NCBI RefSeq assembly: GCF_041296265.1
Contig: NC_091684.1
Span: forward strand, 104,934,501 to 104,998,500
From: Equus caballus
Lineage: Eukaryota; Chordata; Mammalia; Perissodactyla; Equidae
Reading direction: 5' to 3'
DNA: 64,000 nt
In this document: positions 32,666 to 43,200 of the stretch, piece after piece
Position numbering within the stretch: position 1 is the stretch's first letter
How the letters are laid out: each line of letters begins with the position of its first letter
Program-made: the position numbers and the translations under genes
The notes under the pieces: model-generated
Told to the model about the DNA's origin: nothing
The model's input: the letters and a program-made list of their open reading frames with translations, nothing else
Database searches by the model: none

Positions 32666-34149
32666 AACAGGGAGAAGGAAATAATATTACAAGCAGGGAG
32701 AAAAATGTCTTGGAAAACAAAAAAAAGTGGAATACATAAATCCAAGAGTTGGTACATTGACAAAAAACGGGATCTAGGAACAAGCCTTTGAAAAACCTAA
32801 GAAACAAAACAAAATTTTACAACAAGCAGCACTAGAAGCTATTTTTAACAGTATATCAGCAACTCACTTTATCATTGTAGCAAGAGATGATCAGGGACAG
32901 GAAGGACAATATGCTAACCAGACTCACCAGGGACTACTGGATGACTCAGAAGGCCTATTTAATAATTTATGAGAAGCACGCCACACAGCACAAAGTGTTC
33001 CTATTGGCTGGTCACTATCGTCCCTCCTCTATACAGAAATCTACCAGGAAGCAAAATTATAATCAGAAGGTTGTCCAATGAAGAAGGGTTCGGAGCCCTG
33101 TGAGGTGGCTGGGAGTGCCAGATCACAGCTGGTCACCATGGCACAAGGCCGATTTCCCCTCTTCCCCATGAAGAGATACAGTCTCCCAATGAGTCCAAGG
33201 ATTCGCTTTAGGGCCAGCGCTCCCTCTGCGCAGTCTAGCACAGGAGACACAGTAACACCTTCTTGCTCTTTGCCTACCCTTTGAGTAACTGAAGAACAAC
33301 CTTTTCTTGGACAGAAAGAGCCCACTATCAAGAGAAAAATTATCCTGCTGGGACACGACTAGACTCCAGTCACTTTGACTGGTTTTGGTGTTCCCACTGC
33401 CGTACAGCCTCCCCTTCTCGGAATGGAGTGTTTCCACAACGGTGGGGCTCACATGTTGATATACTGAGTCTGACTAACGTCACTCTCAGACGATCCTCTT
33501 ATTATGGGGTGCTGGGAAAACTAGTCACTCAGCAAACATTTACTCAACAACTGCCACATATCAGGTCCTGGAGATCACGATTCTCATAGCTCACGGGGTT
33601 TACAGTCTGGTGGTGGAAACAGACAATAACCCAATCATCACCCAAGTAAATATAAACTGCAAACATGATACATGCTGTCAAGAAGCAGCACTGGGTAATC
33701 AGCAAGTGTGAGACAGATTCCTAATCCAGGGAATCAGGAAAGGCTTCCCTGAGGATGAGATGGCAGAGGAACTGAGAGCCCAGAGTGGCTGAAACACAGA
33801 AAGCCTGAGGGAACAGCAGAGATGCTGAAGTCAGACTACAGAGGGCCAGGATTTGGGTTTTTAACCACTTAATGGTTAAATGGTTAAGACTAACATGCTC
33901 AGATTTAGACTTTACAAACATCAGCAATGATGAATGAATGAAATGGAAGAATCCAAAATTAATTCCTCCGATTTTGTCAATTATACTTCAATAAAGCTGA
34001 AAACAAACAAACAAAAAGAGTCTCACCTCCTCCTTCCCCTCTCAGCAGCCTGGAATGCTCTCCTTTTGAAATAACGCAGGTTCATTCATTCATGTATGCA
34101 TCCAATAAATATTTACCGAAAGCCTCCCAGGTGCCAAGCAGGGTCCTAG

Positions 34150-35620
34150 CAAACAGGTCAGCCTCAGCCCCTATCAGCCTCCTGCTCCCCGCTCTACCTG
34201 AGCCGCTATCGCCCCGGAGCACGCAGCCTGGGCGCAGGGTAGGGTCAGAGGAGAGCATGCAGGCAGGAGGGAGGAGTACAGCAGCGGGGAGCCTCACACG
34301 GCAGCGACCGCTGTCAAAAGGCCGGAGCCTAGACAACTCAGAACCCCTCTCGACAGCCGTAAAATTTCCACACTTGTAAGATGGGCACCTACCTTGCAGG
34401 CCTGCGTAAGATCGGACATAACTATGCACAGCGCTTGGCATCCAGCTGGCCCTCAGGAGACGGCCTCAGCCGGCAGCAGGGTTATGGTCATTTCTGGAGC
34501 GGTGGCAACTCGCCACGTGGGGGCTGCAACACGTGCAGCGCGGGCCCGCTGGCAACGTCTGGATGGAGAAGCCCTCGCTGGGCAGAGGGCAGCCGATCGC
34601 CTCTGGCCACGCAGCCAGCCTCCAGTTTCCCGGTTGCCCCGGCTCCAGAGACTTCCCTGATGCCCCTTACCGGATCCCGCCCAAGGTCGCCCCCGCCACC
34701 ACCTGCGGCAGGTGAGGAGGACTCACCGCGCGACTCCGCCCAAGCTGCCACCCGGCCCATAGCGAGCCCGCGGCGCCCTCCACGCATGCGCAGCCTGCTC
34801 AGGGGCGCGGCGCGGCCCGCCCACCCCGGAGGCGGGGCCGTGCGGCCTGGGCTCCGCCCCGGAGCGTCCGGCCCCGCCTCCAGCTCGCCGGGGCCCTCCC
34901 GGAGTTGGGAGCCGGCCGGCTGAGCCCGGCGGGAGCGCCTGGGCGCTTTAAGGAGGGGGCGGGCCCCGGGGCGGCGGCCCCAGGAGCGGTTGCCGCGGGG
35001 ACTGGACGGGGCGGGGACGCGGCCCGAGGGCGGAAGTGAGAAAGTTGCCGGCGTCCCGAGACGAGTCGGCGGAGCTGTGCGCGCGGCGCGGCGCGGCGAT
35101 GGGGGCCTCGGGCAGTCGCCTGTCCAAGGAGCTGCTGGCCGAGTACCAGGTGCGCGGGACGGCGGCCCCCAGGGAGCGGGCGCGCGGGCCTGCCCTCGGG
35201 AGCGGGGTCCCCCGGCGGGCGGCCCGCTGAACCCGCCTCCGTTTGCCTTCCAGGACTTGACGTTCCTTACGAAGCAGGAGATTCTCCTGTAAGTGCCGTC
35301 TCGGTCCTCGCCTCTGCGATCCTCGAGGGGCGGCTTCGGGGGGCTCCGTCTCACAGACGGGCAAACCGAGGCCCCCCCAGCGGGAGGGGCGGTGGCCTGC
35401 CCTCAGAGGTCAGCCGCTGATCCGGAGCTGCGGTCCCGGGCCCCGAGCGCTCGGCTGTGCCCTGCTCCCGTCACGCCTCCCCGCCCGCGAGGGGGGCCCC
35501 AGCTCTGCACCGCGGGGCCGCCTCGTAGTCTCCAGCCCAAGTTAGGCGCCCTTTGCCCCTTGCGCCGCGGGCTTCTGCAAAACCGAACTTCCGCCCCAGT
35601 CCGGCAGAGAGTGCTGTGGC
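34150..35620. promoter_or_regulatory. Shared CpG island between GDPGP1 (-) and CIB1 (+)
   Basis: A 1.5-kb GC-rich island contains the CIB1 start codon (35099) on its right and, on its left, a candidate splice donor for a non-coding first exon of GDPGP1. GC boxes are frequent (34847-34864, 34957-34976) and CGGAAGTG, an ETS-type core, lies at 35031-35038. Divergent spacing of well under 1 kb and the absence of any other promoter-like block upstream of GDPGP1 support a bidirectional promoter. Confidence 0.65.
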
Positions 35621-38236
35621 TCCTGGATGGCTTTGCCGACTGGCAAAGCCGGAGATGCCTTGGGGAGCCTGGCTCCTGCTCCCTGCTCTACCTGAGTAAT
35701 GCAGTAACCGTTAACGCTTACTGAGTACCTACCCTGCCCAGGAACTGTGCTAAGTGATTCCTACGTTACCTAGATTAATCCTCACGGGAGAGCTACGGGG
35801 ACAGTGAAGCAGGTTCAGAGAAGGTTGGTAGCCTGCCTAAGACTACACGCTTGGTATGAGGCCTTGAACTTGGGCTGGAGCCCCGCTCTAGTCGTGTGCC
35901 AGCTCTCTGTGGCCAGGGCACTTGAGGAAGGAGGTTCCTGGGCTTCCCTTGGCAAAAGCGATCCCAGTGAAGGAGGTGGGGGCTGAGGAGGGGGTAGTTC
36001 AGGGGGCTGCTAGCCAGAGGGGGGCTTTGAGGAGCAGGAAGTCCCTGCAGTGAAATGCGAATGAGATTTCGATTTTGCTCTTTTCTTCCTGTTCTTCCGG
36101 GGCAATTTCTGGCTCCCTCCCCAATCTTTCCATCCCTCAGGGAGCTCTGGAATGAGAGTCCAGCACGGTGCCTGGCGCACAGTAGGCAGTCAGTAAATAC
36201 CCATTGCAAGAATGGACTCCCAGCCTGTACTGTCTTGTGACGTACCTCCCTTTGGCTTATCATGCCTGATGACTGAGAAGTTCTGTGCATGTGGCTCAGC
36301 CCCTCACCTGGTCTGCAGTGGGTGGCAAGGCAAGGACGGGGGGATGCAATACCCACAGGAAGGCGCGCCAACAGGTTCCCCTCCTTCTGCCAGAGCCCAC
36401 AGGCGGTTTTGTGAGCTGCTTCCCCAGGAGCACCGGAGTGTGGAGGAGTCACTGCAGATACGAGTGTCCTTGGAGCAGATCCTCAGCCTTCCAGAGCTCA
36501 AGGTGCTAGCGCCCCACCCTCCCTCTGCTGCTCATCTTGAGATCGTGTGGTCACTCATCCCCATTCTTTTTTCTTTTTTTGAGGAGGATTAGCCCTGAGC
36601 TAACATCTGCTGCCAATCCTCCTCTTTTTGCTGAGGAAGACTGGCCCTGAGCTAACATTTGTGCCCTTCTTCCTCTACTTTATATGTGGGACGCCTGCCA
36701 CAGCATGGCTTGCCAAGCAGTGCCATGTGCGCACGCGGGATCCGAACTGGTGGACCCAGGGCCACCGAATCGGAACGTGCACACTTAACCGCTGTGCCAC
36801 TGGGCTGGCCCCACTCATCCCCATTCTGGTCTTTTCTCTGTTTAGCCCTAATCTCCTGGGGGCAAGGACTTTACCAAAATCACCCAATGGAATTATCTAG
36901 AATGGTGTTTCTCAAACTGGGGTTCTCAGACGTATTCTTGGAGGCTCCAAGTTTTGTCCTTTAAGAGGACTTACCCTATTAAAATTTGAGAAACCCTATT
37001 CCAGAGGCAGATTGTTTCTCCGTAGGGCTGCTGCGGAAATTTCTATGCAAAGGGCCTGGCCTCGTGCCAGTAACAGTACATACTCAAGTAAATGTTTGTG
37101 TTCTAAAATAACCAGCCCATCTTGTTCTCTTTGCTTAGGATGGCTTCCTCTTCCTTCTCTGCCCCTTTTGGGCAGAGAAGGCCTGCTTTTGGGTTAAACC
37201 CTACTCCTAGGAAGCCATCCTGTCCCTTCCCCAGCTGGGTCATCGGTCCCCCTGCCCTCCCTGCCAGCCCCAAAGTGCTGGTGGTTCTCCCTCCTGAGCC
37301 TGAGCTCATGGTGTGAATACCGTGAGCTGCGCCTCCAGTTCCTGGGAGGGTTTGGTGAGTGTGCGACCTGGGCTGCGTCCCATGGCGTTCACAGAGCGCT
37401 CTCTTGCCTAGGCCAACCCCTTCAAGGAGCGAATCTGCAGGGTCTTCTCCACATCCCCAACCAGAGACAGCCTGAGCTTTGAGGACTTTCTGGACCTCCT
37501 CAGTGTGTTCAGTGACACAGCAACCCCAGACATCAAGTCCCACTATGCCTTCCGCATCTTTGGTAACACCACCCCTTCCCACATGGTCTTTGTGCTGGTC
37601 CTGCTGGGGAGCTGGGGGTCATCCTTGGAGCTCATCTTGACCCTATCCTTTTTGGCCTCCTGTGACTGCTCTCTAGACTTTGATGATGATGGAACCTTGA
37701 ACAGAGATGACCTGAGCCAGCTCGTGAACTGCCTCACGGGAGAGGGCGAGGACACACGGCTCAGTGCTTCCGAGATGAAGCAGCTCATAGACAATGTGAG
37801 CAGCTGGGCCGGGCAGGGTCGGGTCAGGGGGTGGGAGGGTAGGGGTGGGGCTTTGGCCTGAAGCTCTCTCCCTTTCCCAGATCCTGGAAGAGTCTGACAT
37901 TGATAGGGATGGGACCATCAATCTCTCTGAGTTCCAGCATGTCATCTCCCGTTCACCAGACTTTGCAAGGTATGATGGTGATCCCCATCTGCTGCATCTG
38001 GGTCTGGGACGTTATTATGGGAGGTGGTGTCCAGGGTGAGAGAAAGCCCCCCCCACTTCCTCTGAAGGTATCAGGGTAGCTCTTCTTCCAAAGGGACCAA
38101 CAGGGGTGGGACACAGCCCATTCCCAGGGGTCATAGGGGAGAGGTGGGTAAGTTTGGGTTTAGTCTCTATTCTCCTCTTCCAGCAAAAAACCCAAGCCTC
38201 TCTTCTCTTGTCAGCTCCTTTAAGATTGTCCTGTGA
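35099..38236 (+). CDS. CIB1: Calcium and integrin-binding protein 1 (CIB1)
   Basis: CIB1 is an EF-hand protein that binds the integrin alpha-IIb tail and several kinases (PAK1, SPHK1) at the membrane, and acts with TMC6/TMC8 (EVER proteins). Coding exons: 35099-35149, 35254-35288, 36394-36502, 37412-37562, 37677-37795, 37881-37969 and 38215-38236. They total 576 nt, 191 aa, equal to the human length. All introns are GT-AG. The N terminus MGASGSRLSKEL offers a Gly2 myristoylation site. The two functional calcium loops are DFDDDGTLNRDD (116-127) and DIDRDGTINLSE (161-172); the first two EF-hands lack loop residues, as is usual for CIB proteins. The C terminus ends SSFKIVL. An ERE SINE occupies intron 3. 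The gene is convergent with SEMA4B and head to head with GDPGP1. Confidence 0.97.
35695..35880 (-). mobile_element. MIR SINE
   Basis: GCTTACTGAGTACCTACCCTG, GAACTGTGCTAAGTGATTCC and TAATCCTCACGG follow the reversed MIR consensus. It lies in CIB1 intron 2. Confidence 0.75.
36568..36811 (-). mobile_element. ERE SINE (inverted) in CIB1 intron 3
   Basis: On the - strand it reads GGGGCCAGCC, GTTAAG and TTAGCTCAGGGC in order, and ends in poly(A) (T-rich at 36568-36583). A perfect 16-bp duplication CACTCATCCCCATTCT flanks it at 36552-36567 and 36812-36827. It starts about 50 bp after the exon 3 donor. Confidence 0.96.
36903..36990 (+). mobile_element. hAT-Charlie MITE remnant (MER5-like)
   Basis: The ends TGGTGTTTCTCAAACTGGGG and AAAATTTGAGAAACCCTATT are an imperfect inverted repeat of the Charlie TIR type. 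Very short and diverged. Confidence 0.4.
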
Positions 38237-38453
38237 CAGGAGGCACAGCGTGTGCCCCAGCACCCTGCTGAAGAACCTTGCCACTCCTGGGCTGTGACCA
38301 AGGTCATGCCTGTGTTGCCAGGGCTGGCCAAGCTGGCCTGGCCTAGAGCTGGCACCGCGCAGTCTCGCCCCGGGCAGGGGAGGGGCCCGCACATCAAGGC
38401 CTCTCCCCTTCTCCCTGCCACTGTCATGGCTGTTTGTGTTTCTACTAATCAAT

Positions 38454-38459
38454 AATAAA
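38454..38459 (+). promoter_or_regulatory. CIB1: CIB1 polyadenylation signal AATAAA
   Basis: The signal stands 218 nt after the CIB1 stop codon and is followed within 30 bases by a TTTTGACCCTGTGTGTGA GT-rich stretch, as expected for a cleavage site. Confidence 0.85.
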
Positions 38460-39037
38460 GGTTTAGAAGTTTTGACCCTGTGTGTGACACTAGAAACACT
38501 GGTATGAGGCAGGACTGGACTTCTAGGAGCCTTTGGTCATACTGGGAATAAACAGGAGCAAAAGGAGGGGCCAGCAGGAAGTCAAACCGCACCCCGCCCC
38601 TCCCGCCCCCTCGTGGGGATGTGAGGATGAAGGGCAGCGTTGGGATGGAATCCTTCTGTATCCCAGTCGTGATGGTGGTTACAAGAGTTTCTACAGGTGT
38701 TAAACTTTACAGAACTGTATACCAAAAGAAAACAACCAGCTTTACTGTGTGATCATTTTCAAAACAGACATTTTTTTGGAGAGTTAAAAAAACAAACAAG
38801 CCTGTCGCCTGTGCCGCCACCGCTGAACTGGAGATGCAAAGTAAGGGGGGTCAGGGAACCCGAATGTCCCCTGCCCCTGCCCCATGAGTGCGTCAGTCCC
38901 CACCTTAAGAACCATGCTGCCCCAAGAGAGGCGCTCAGCCAGCCAGGCGAGGCCGGCTCTGGCCCACTAGCCCCTGAGAGAGGTGGCCTGGAACCTCCCA
39001 GATGTCAGAGAACTAGACCAACCTCAAAGAGCAAGTC

Positions 39038-39232
39038 TTTTTTTTTTTTTTTGAGGAAGATTAGCCCTGGGCTAACATCCGTGCCTATCTTCCTCTGCTT
39101 TATATGTGGGACTCCTGCCACAGCACGGCTTGCGAAGCGGTGCCCTGTCCGCACCCAGGATCCAAACCGGCGAACCCCAGGCCACCAAAGTGGAACGTGC
39201 GCACTTAACCGCTGCGCCACCAGGCAGGCCCC
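39038..39232 (-). mobile_element. ERE SINE (inverted) between CIB1 and SEMA4B
   Basis: On the - strand it starts with GGGGCCTGCC and reads through GTTAAG to the TTAGCCCAGGGC tail and a T15-type poly(A) complement at 39038-39052. Flanks are weakly repeated (GCAAGTC and GCAATAGTC). Confidence 0.92.
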
Positions 39233-39283
39233 GCAATAGTCCTTTAAGAGGAAGGGCCAGGATTCAATTTCAATTCTTTAGAT

Positions 39284-39289
39284 TTTATT
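39284..39289 (-). promoter_or_regulatory. SEMA4B: SEMA4B polyadenylation signal AATAAA
   Basis: TTTATT on the + strand reads AATAAA on the gene strand, about 920 nt after the stop codon, which fits the roughly 1-kb 3' UTR expected. The two convergent genes CIB1 and SEMA4B end about 825 bp apart. Confidence 0.7.
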
Positions 39290-40211
39290 AAAAAAAAAAA
39301 AAACAGTAAAGTGCATCTTATTAAAAAAAATATAAAACCCACATAAACTCAAGGGCCCTGTGCCGGGCAGTATCAACATCCCTTAGACGGGAGGCAGGCA
39401 GTGTGCAGGGGGACTTGGGAACTGGGCTCGAAGAGGCGGCTCGGGTGGACGTGGGGAAAGGGACACACAGGCTCTCAGGCTGGGCTGGAGGAAGGCAGGC
39501 AACGGTTCCCTCCTTGAATTCAGAGGGAAAGGTCTAATTGTCATGAACTCTCTTCTGGGCTGGTGCCCCCTCTCTCATGTGGCCACGGCCTGATGCAGGC
39601 CGGAAATGTCTAGGAGGTGGGTCTGAACCCCGGGGCCTGGTGAGGGCTGCAGCGCCGACATAGCCCTCTGGTCCCTGAGGTGACGGGATGATGGCGGTAA
39701 CAACTTGGCCAGTCGGCAAGGCAGGACCCATGGCGCTGGCGCCGCCGCTGGCCCCTGGCTCTGCAGCGAGAGGGCAGGCTGTGGCGGCAGGACAACGCCG
39801 AAGGTGGAAGAGGCCAGCTGGGGAGGGATTTCCAGCTGTCTGAAACATCCACTTTGGATGTGGCCCCAAGGCCCCTGCAGGACCTTAAGGCTAGGGGCTG
39901 TGAACCGGAGCGGCCGTTCGTGTTGCATTCTGTGTCATCTCTCATTCTTCTCACTCGTAATTCACATTTTCATTTGTTTCTTAAACAAAGGGCTCAGTTT
40001 ACATAAGGAGCACTGTTCTGCCCACCTAGGCAGGCCCCCATCTTCAGCCAGGACCTCTGGGGCTGTGGCTGGCTGGGTCGGAGGGGGCCTCGCTACTTGG
40101 CTGAAGAGCAGCGGGCTGGCCCCGTTGCTTCCAAGGACTGGGCACCATGGTTGTGTTACATGGGGAGCACTCCTGGCCCCTGAAGCCAGGGTGGCCTCTA
40201 GAAGTCTGCTC

Positions 40212-43200
40212 TCACACCACAGAGTCCCGGATCTCAGAGCCCAGGCGGACGCGGGGCCGGGGGCACACTGGGGACACCTCCACGAAGCTGTCCTGGATGC
40301 TGAGTGGCCTCTTCTCTGATTCGGTGAAGACCCGGGGCCCTGGGGAGCTATCTGACAGGGCCTGATAGCCTCGGTGGTCGAGTGGGGTGCTAGGGGGGCC
40401 CACGCCATTGAGCGGCCGGGTCTCAGGTGGCAGCACCACTGGGCGGGTCTTGGGGTGCACACTGGCGCACTCTCCCTGCTTCAGGAAGACTTTCATGCCT
40501 CCCCGGTGCCGGTAGAGGAAGAATAAAATTAGGAGCACCACGGCGAACACGAACAGCGTGCACATCACCAGGAACTCGGTCCAGTAGGACTTGTCCACGC
40601 TCCAGCTGACCTTGCCACTGGCTGGCGCACTCACCCGCGACGTGTTGATGATGACAGGCACGCTGCCGCTGTGGTCCCCTTGGTCTCCCATGTCCTCTAT
40701 GACCTTGGGGCAGTAGCTGGTTACCAGCTGCTGGAAGCTCTCCTCCAGAGACCAACACTGGAAATGCCCCAGCTCCTGCTGGCTGCCCACCAGCAGCAGG
40801 TCCCCAGTGGGCAACACACGGCAGGAGGCTGAGGCATTGATAGGGACCCCATTGTGAAGCCAGAGCCGGGTCGCCAGGTTGGAGAGGAGGGGGCAGGCCA
40901 GGGTGTTCACCGTGTTGGGCTGGAACAGGACTTGCTCACATGGCTCCTCGCCTACGGGCAGAAGAGGCACAGGGTAAAGGGGGGCTGGAGTCCTGGTGTG
41001 CCCCAGGCTCACCCACCTCCCTCGGGGCTGTGCTCCTCATGCCATGACACGCAACCCTGGGGACTTCAGGGCCTGAGTCTCACTTCCCAGGGCCCTGCTT
41101 GCAGGGCTGGAGGCACGAGGAGGATGTGAGGAAGGGCACTTACAGCCACCAGCGCCTGCAGTGCCTTCTAAGCAGACTTGGCCCCACTTTCCTCTCCGCC
41201 ACGGGCACCGTACCTGTTGGTGCAGAAGACCTGGGCCTGGCCGAGGAAGTGTTGCAGAGGTCCCTGGTGTTAGCCCCCTCGATGTCCTGGATCCACGGCC
41301 TGAGGACCAACCAGAGTGTGCGATAGGCCGGGAGCCCCCCGTGAGCATGCATCCCCCAACCCTCAGCACTGCACAGGCCCTCATGCAGCCCTGTAGACAC
41401 AGGCCTTCCAGGGGAAGGGTCTGGGGCTCAGGGACCACCAGGCCCAAAGCAGGCAGAGGCAGACAGCTCCCCCAGGCTGAGTCCTCCCCCTGCAGGGTCT
41501 GAGCCTCGTCTCCTCTGTCTACATAGTATGTATTTCAAGAAAAGCTACTATAATACTTCCCTGAATTACACAGGAGTGTGAGCCTTTAAAGAGTCTGGAA
41601 GGACAGCTGGATCTATACATTTCCGTCCCTTTTAAAGCAATGCACACGCACTGACTTGTTTAATAAAACATAACAAAGAAGAAAAGTAATTCTTGATGCA
41701 CTCAGAGCACCTGAAAATCTCAAGCAAGCACAAAGGCTGAAGACACTACAGAAACCACGCACAATGGGCCACCAGCGACTGGCACGGGGAGACTTTTGGG
41801 TGTCCGTCCAGGTGTACGCACACGTGGTTTTTTGAAATATAAAACTAGCAGCAGGTGTCCCTCTACGTGAAGCAAGGACACTACAAATGAGACAGGTCTT
41901 ACTTTTACTTAAAATACGTATTTGTTTGTTTTACACATAGGAAGGAAAATCTGGGAGGATATATATATAGCAAACCTCACTGAGATTCTCTCTTGGCGGT
42001 AGGATTGGGGGTAGTTTTTATTTTGTTTGTGCTTATCTCTGTTTTCTAAGTTTTCTATAAGAACATTTTATAATCCAAATAGGTTATTCTGAAAACAATT
42101 TTTAATGGGTTTGTTAGTGGACCTATGCTGCCCTTGTTTTTTGTTACCATATTTTGAATCAAACATGTTCTCCTTCAAGGCCTGTCACAGCTGTGCTGGC
42201 TAGGCTGGACATAATTTATTGTCTGAACTACGGCACTTTTGAATCAGAAGGGGAGCTAATTAGCAGTTATGCTGAGACAGTGGATGCAAATCAGGCTGTG
42301 TGGTGATTCTCTGAAGGCCCCAGGGAAGGTGCTGAGGCCAAGTGCACAGGAAGGGGCCTGCAGGAGCTCTCACCTGGAGGCCGCCTCGGGCTGGTAGAGG
42401 CTGGCGAGCCTGCAGCTGGAGCCACTCCAAGCGCAGTAGGGGTCCCGGGCGAGGAGGCAGTCCCCACAGCTCTGGTACAGGCTGCAGTTGGCCACGGGCA
42501 CCTGGACTACACCCGAGTGGGAGGCAGCATACAGCAGGCCCTGCACAGACACAGGGGGATGAGGGGCAGGTGTGGGCAGCCAGGGCCACCACCCATTGCT
42601 GCACTTGGCTCAGGGGCCCACAAAGCCACTCCCCAGGAGGCCTCCTCTCATGCTCCCAGGCTCCCTACTGTCTGACAGCTCACACCATGAGCCTGGATTT
42701 TTCTGTCCTGAGGGGGCAGAGGAGGAAAAGCTGGGTGGGGACTGCTTGTTAATGATAGAGGGGCGCCCCAAGCCCGTTGCCTGGCCTCCTCCTCTGCCTG
42801 CTCACCCCGTTGGTGTCCAGGAGCAGGTTCTGCACGGGCTGTCCTGGCGAGAAGATCTGCAGCTCCTCAATGATGTGCATCCTGGGGCCCACGCCCACCG
42901 CCTTATGCAGCCGGCCATCACCTGGAGCAGGGACACCACTCAGGCCCTGGGGAGAGCCGCTGCCCATGACCCAACAGCCACGCCCCCTCGACTCCGAGCC
43001 TGTCTTGCTGCAGGTACTCACTGGTGCCCAGGAAGAGGACATCGTAGGTGCGGTGCAGGCCAGGGACGCGGTGTACGGCCACGCGCTGGTAGCGGGCTTC
43101 GGGCTGCAGTAGCAGCAGATGGCTGCGGACCTGACCATCCATCAGGAAGTGGTCCTTGAGGAAGTTCAGCACGCGGTCGGGGAGCTGCAGGGATGAGCTG

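Larger units (their letters stand above)
27877..34197 (-). other. GDPGP1: GDPGP1 5'-UTR intron and repeat cluster
   Basis: No coding exon is visible. The intron holds three Tigger-like elements, two L1 3' ends, an ERE SINE, an unassigned long repeat and an L2. Intervals 28420-29030 and 32670-33530 show nothing I can name. Near the far end, CAG followed by GTAGAGC on the - strand (exon end at 34198) is a candidate donor of the non-coding first exon. Confidence 0.55.

Noticed and set aside
32680-33060. A-rich stretch in the GDPGP1 intron examined as a possible old retroelement
   Set aside because: No diagnostic motif, end structure or target-site duplication was found, so no element is claimed.
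33505-33535. Second possible ZNF143-type site (GGGTGCTGGGAAAACTAGT)
   Set aside because: The core ACTACAA is broken (AAAACTAGT in place of the TTGTAGT complement), and it lies in unique intron DNA away from any CpG island.
34488-35354. Open frame of 288 codons on the - strand through the CIB1-GDPGP1 island
   Set aside because: It runs antisense over CIB1 exons 1 and 2 and is compositionally a CpG-island shadow.
39705-40319. Open frame of 204 codons on the + strand across the SEMA4B stop codon
   Set aside because: It overlaps the last SEMA4B coding exon and 3' UTR antisense and has no domain content.
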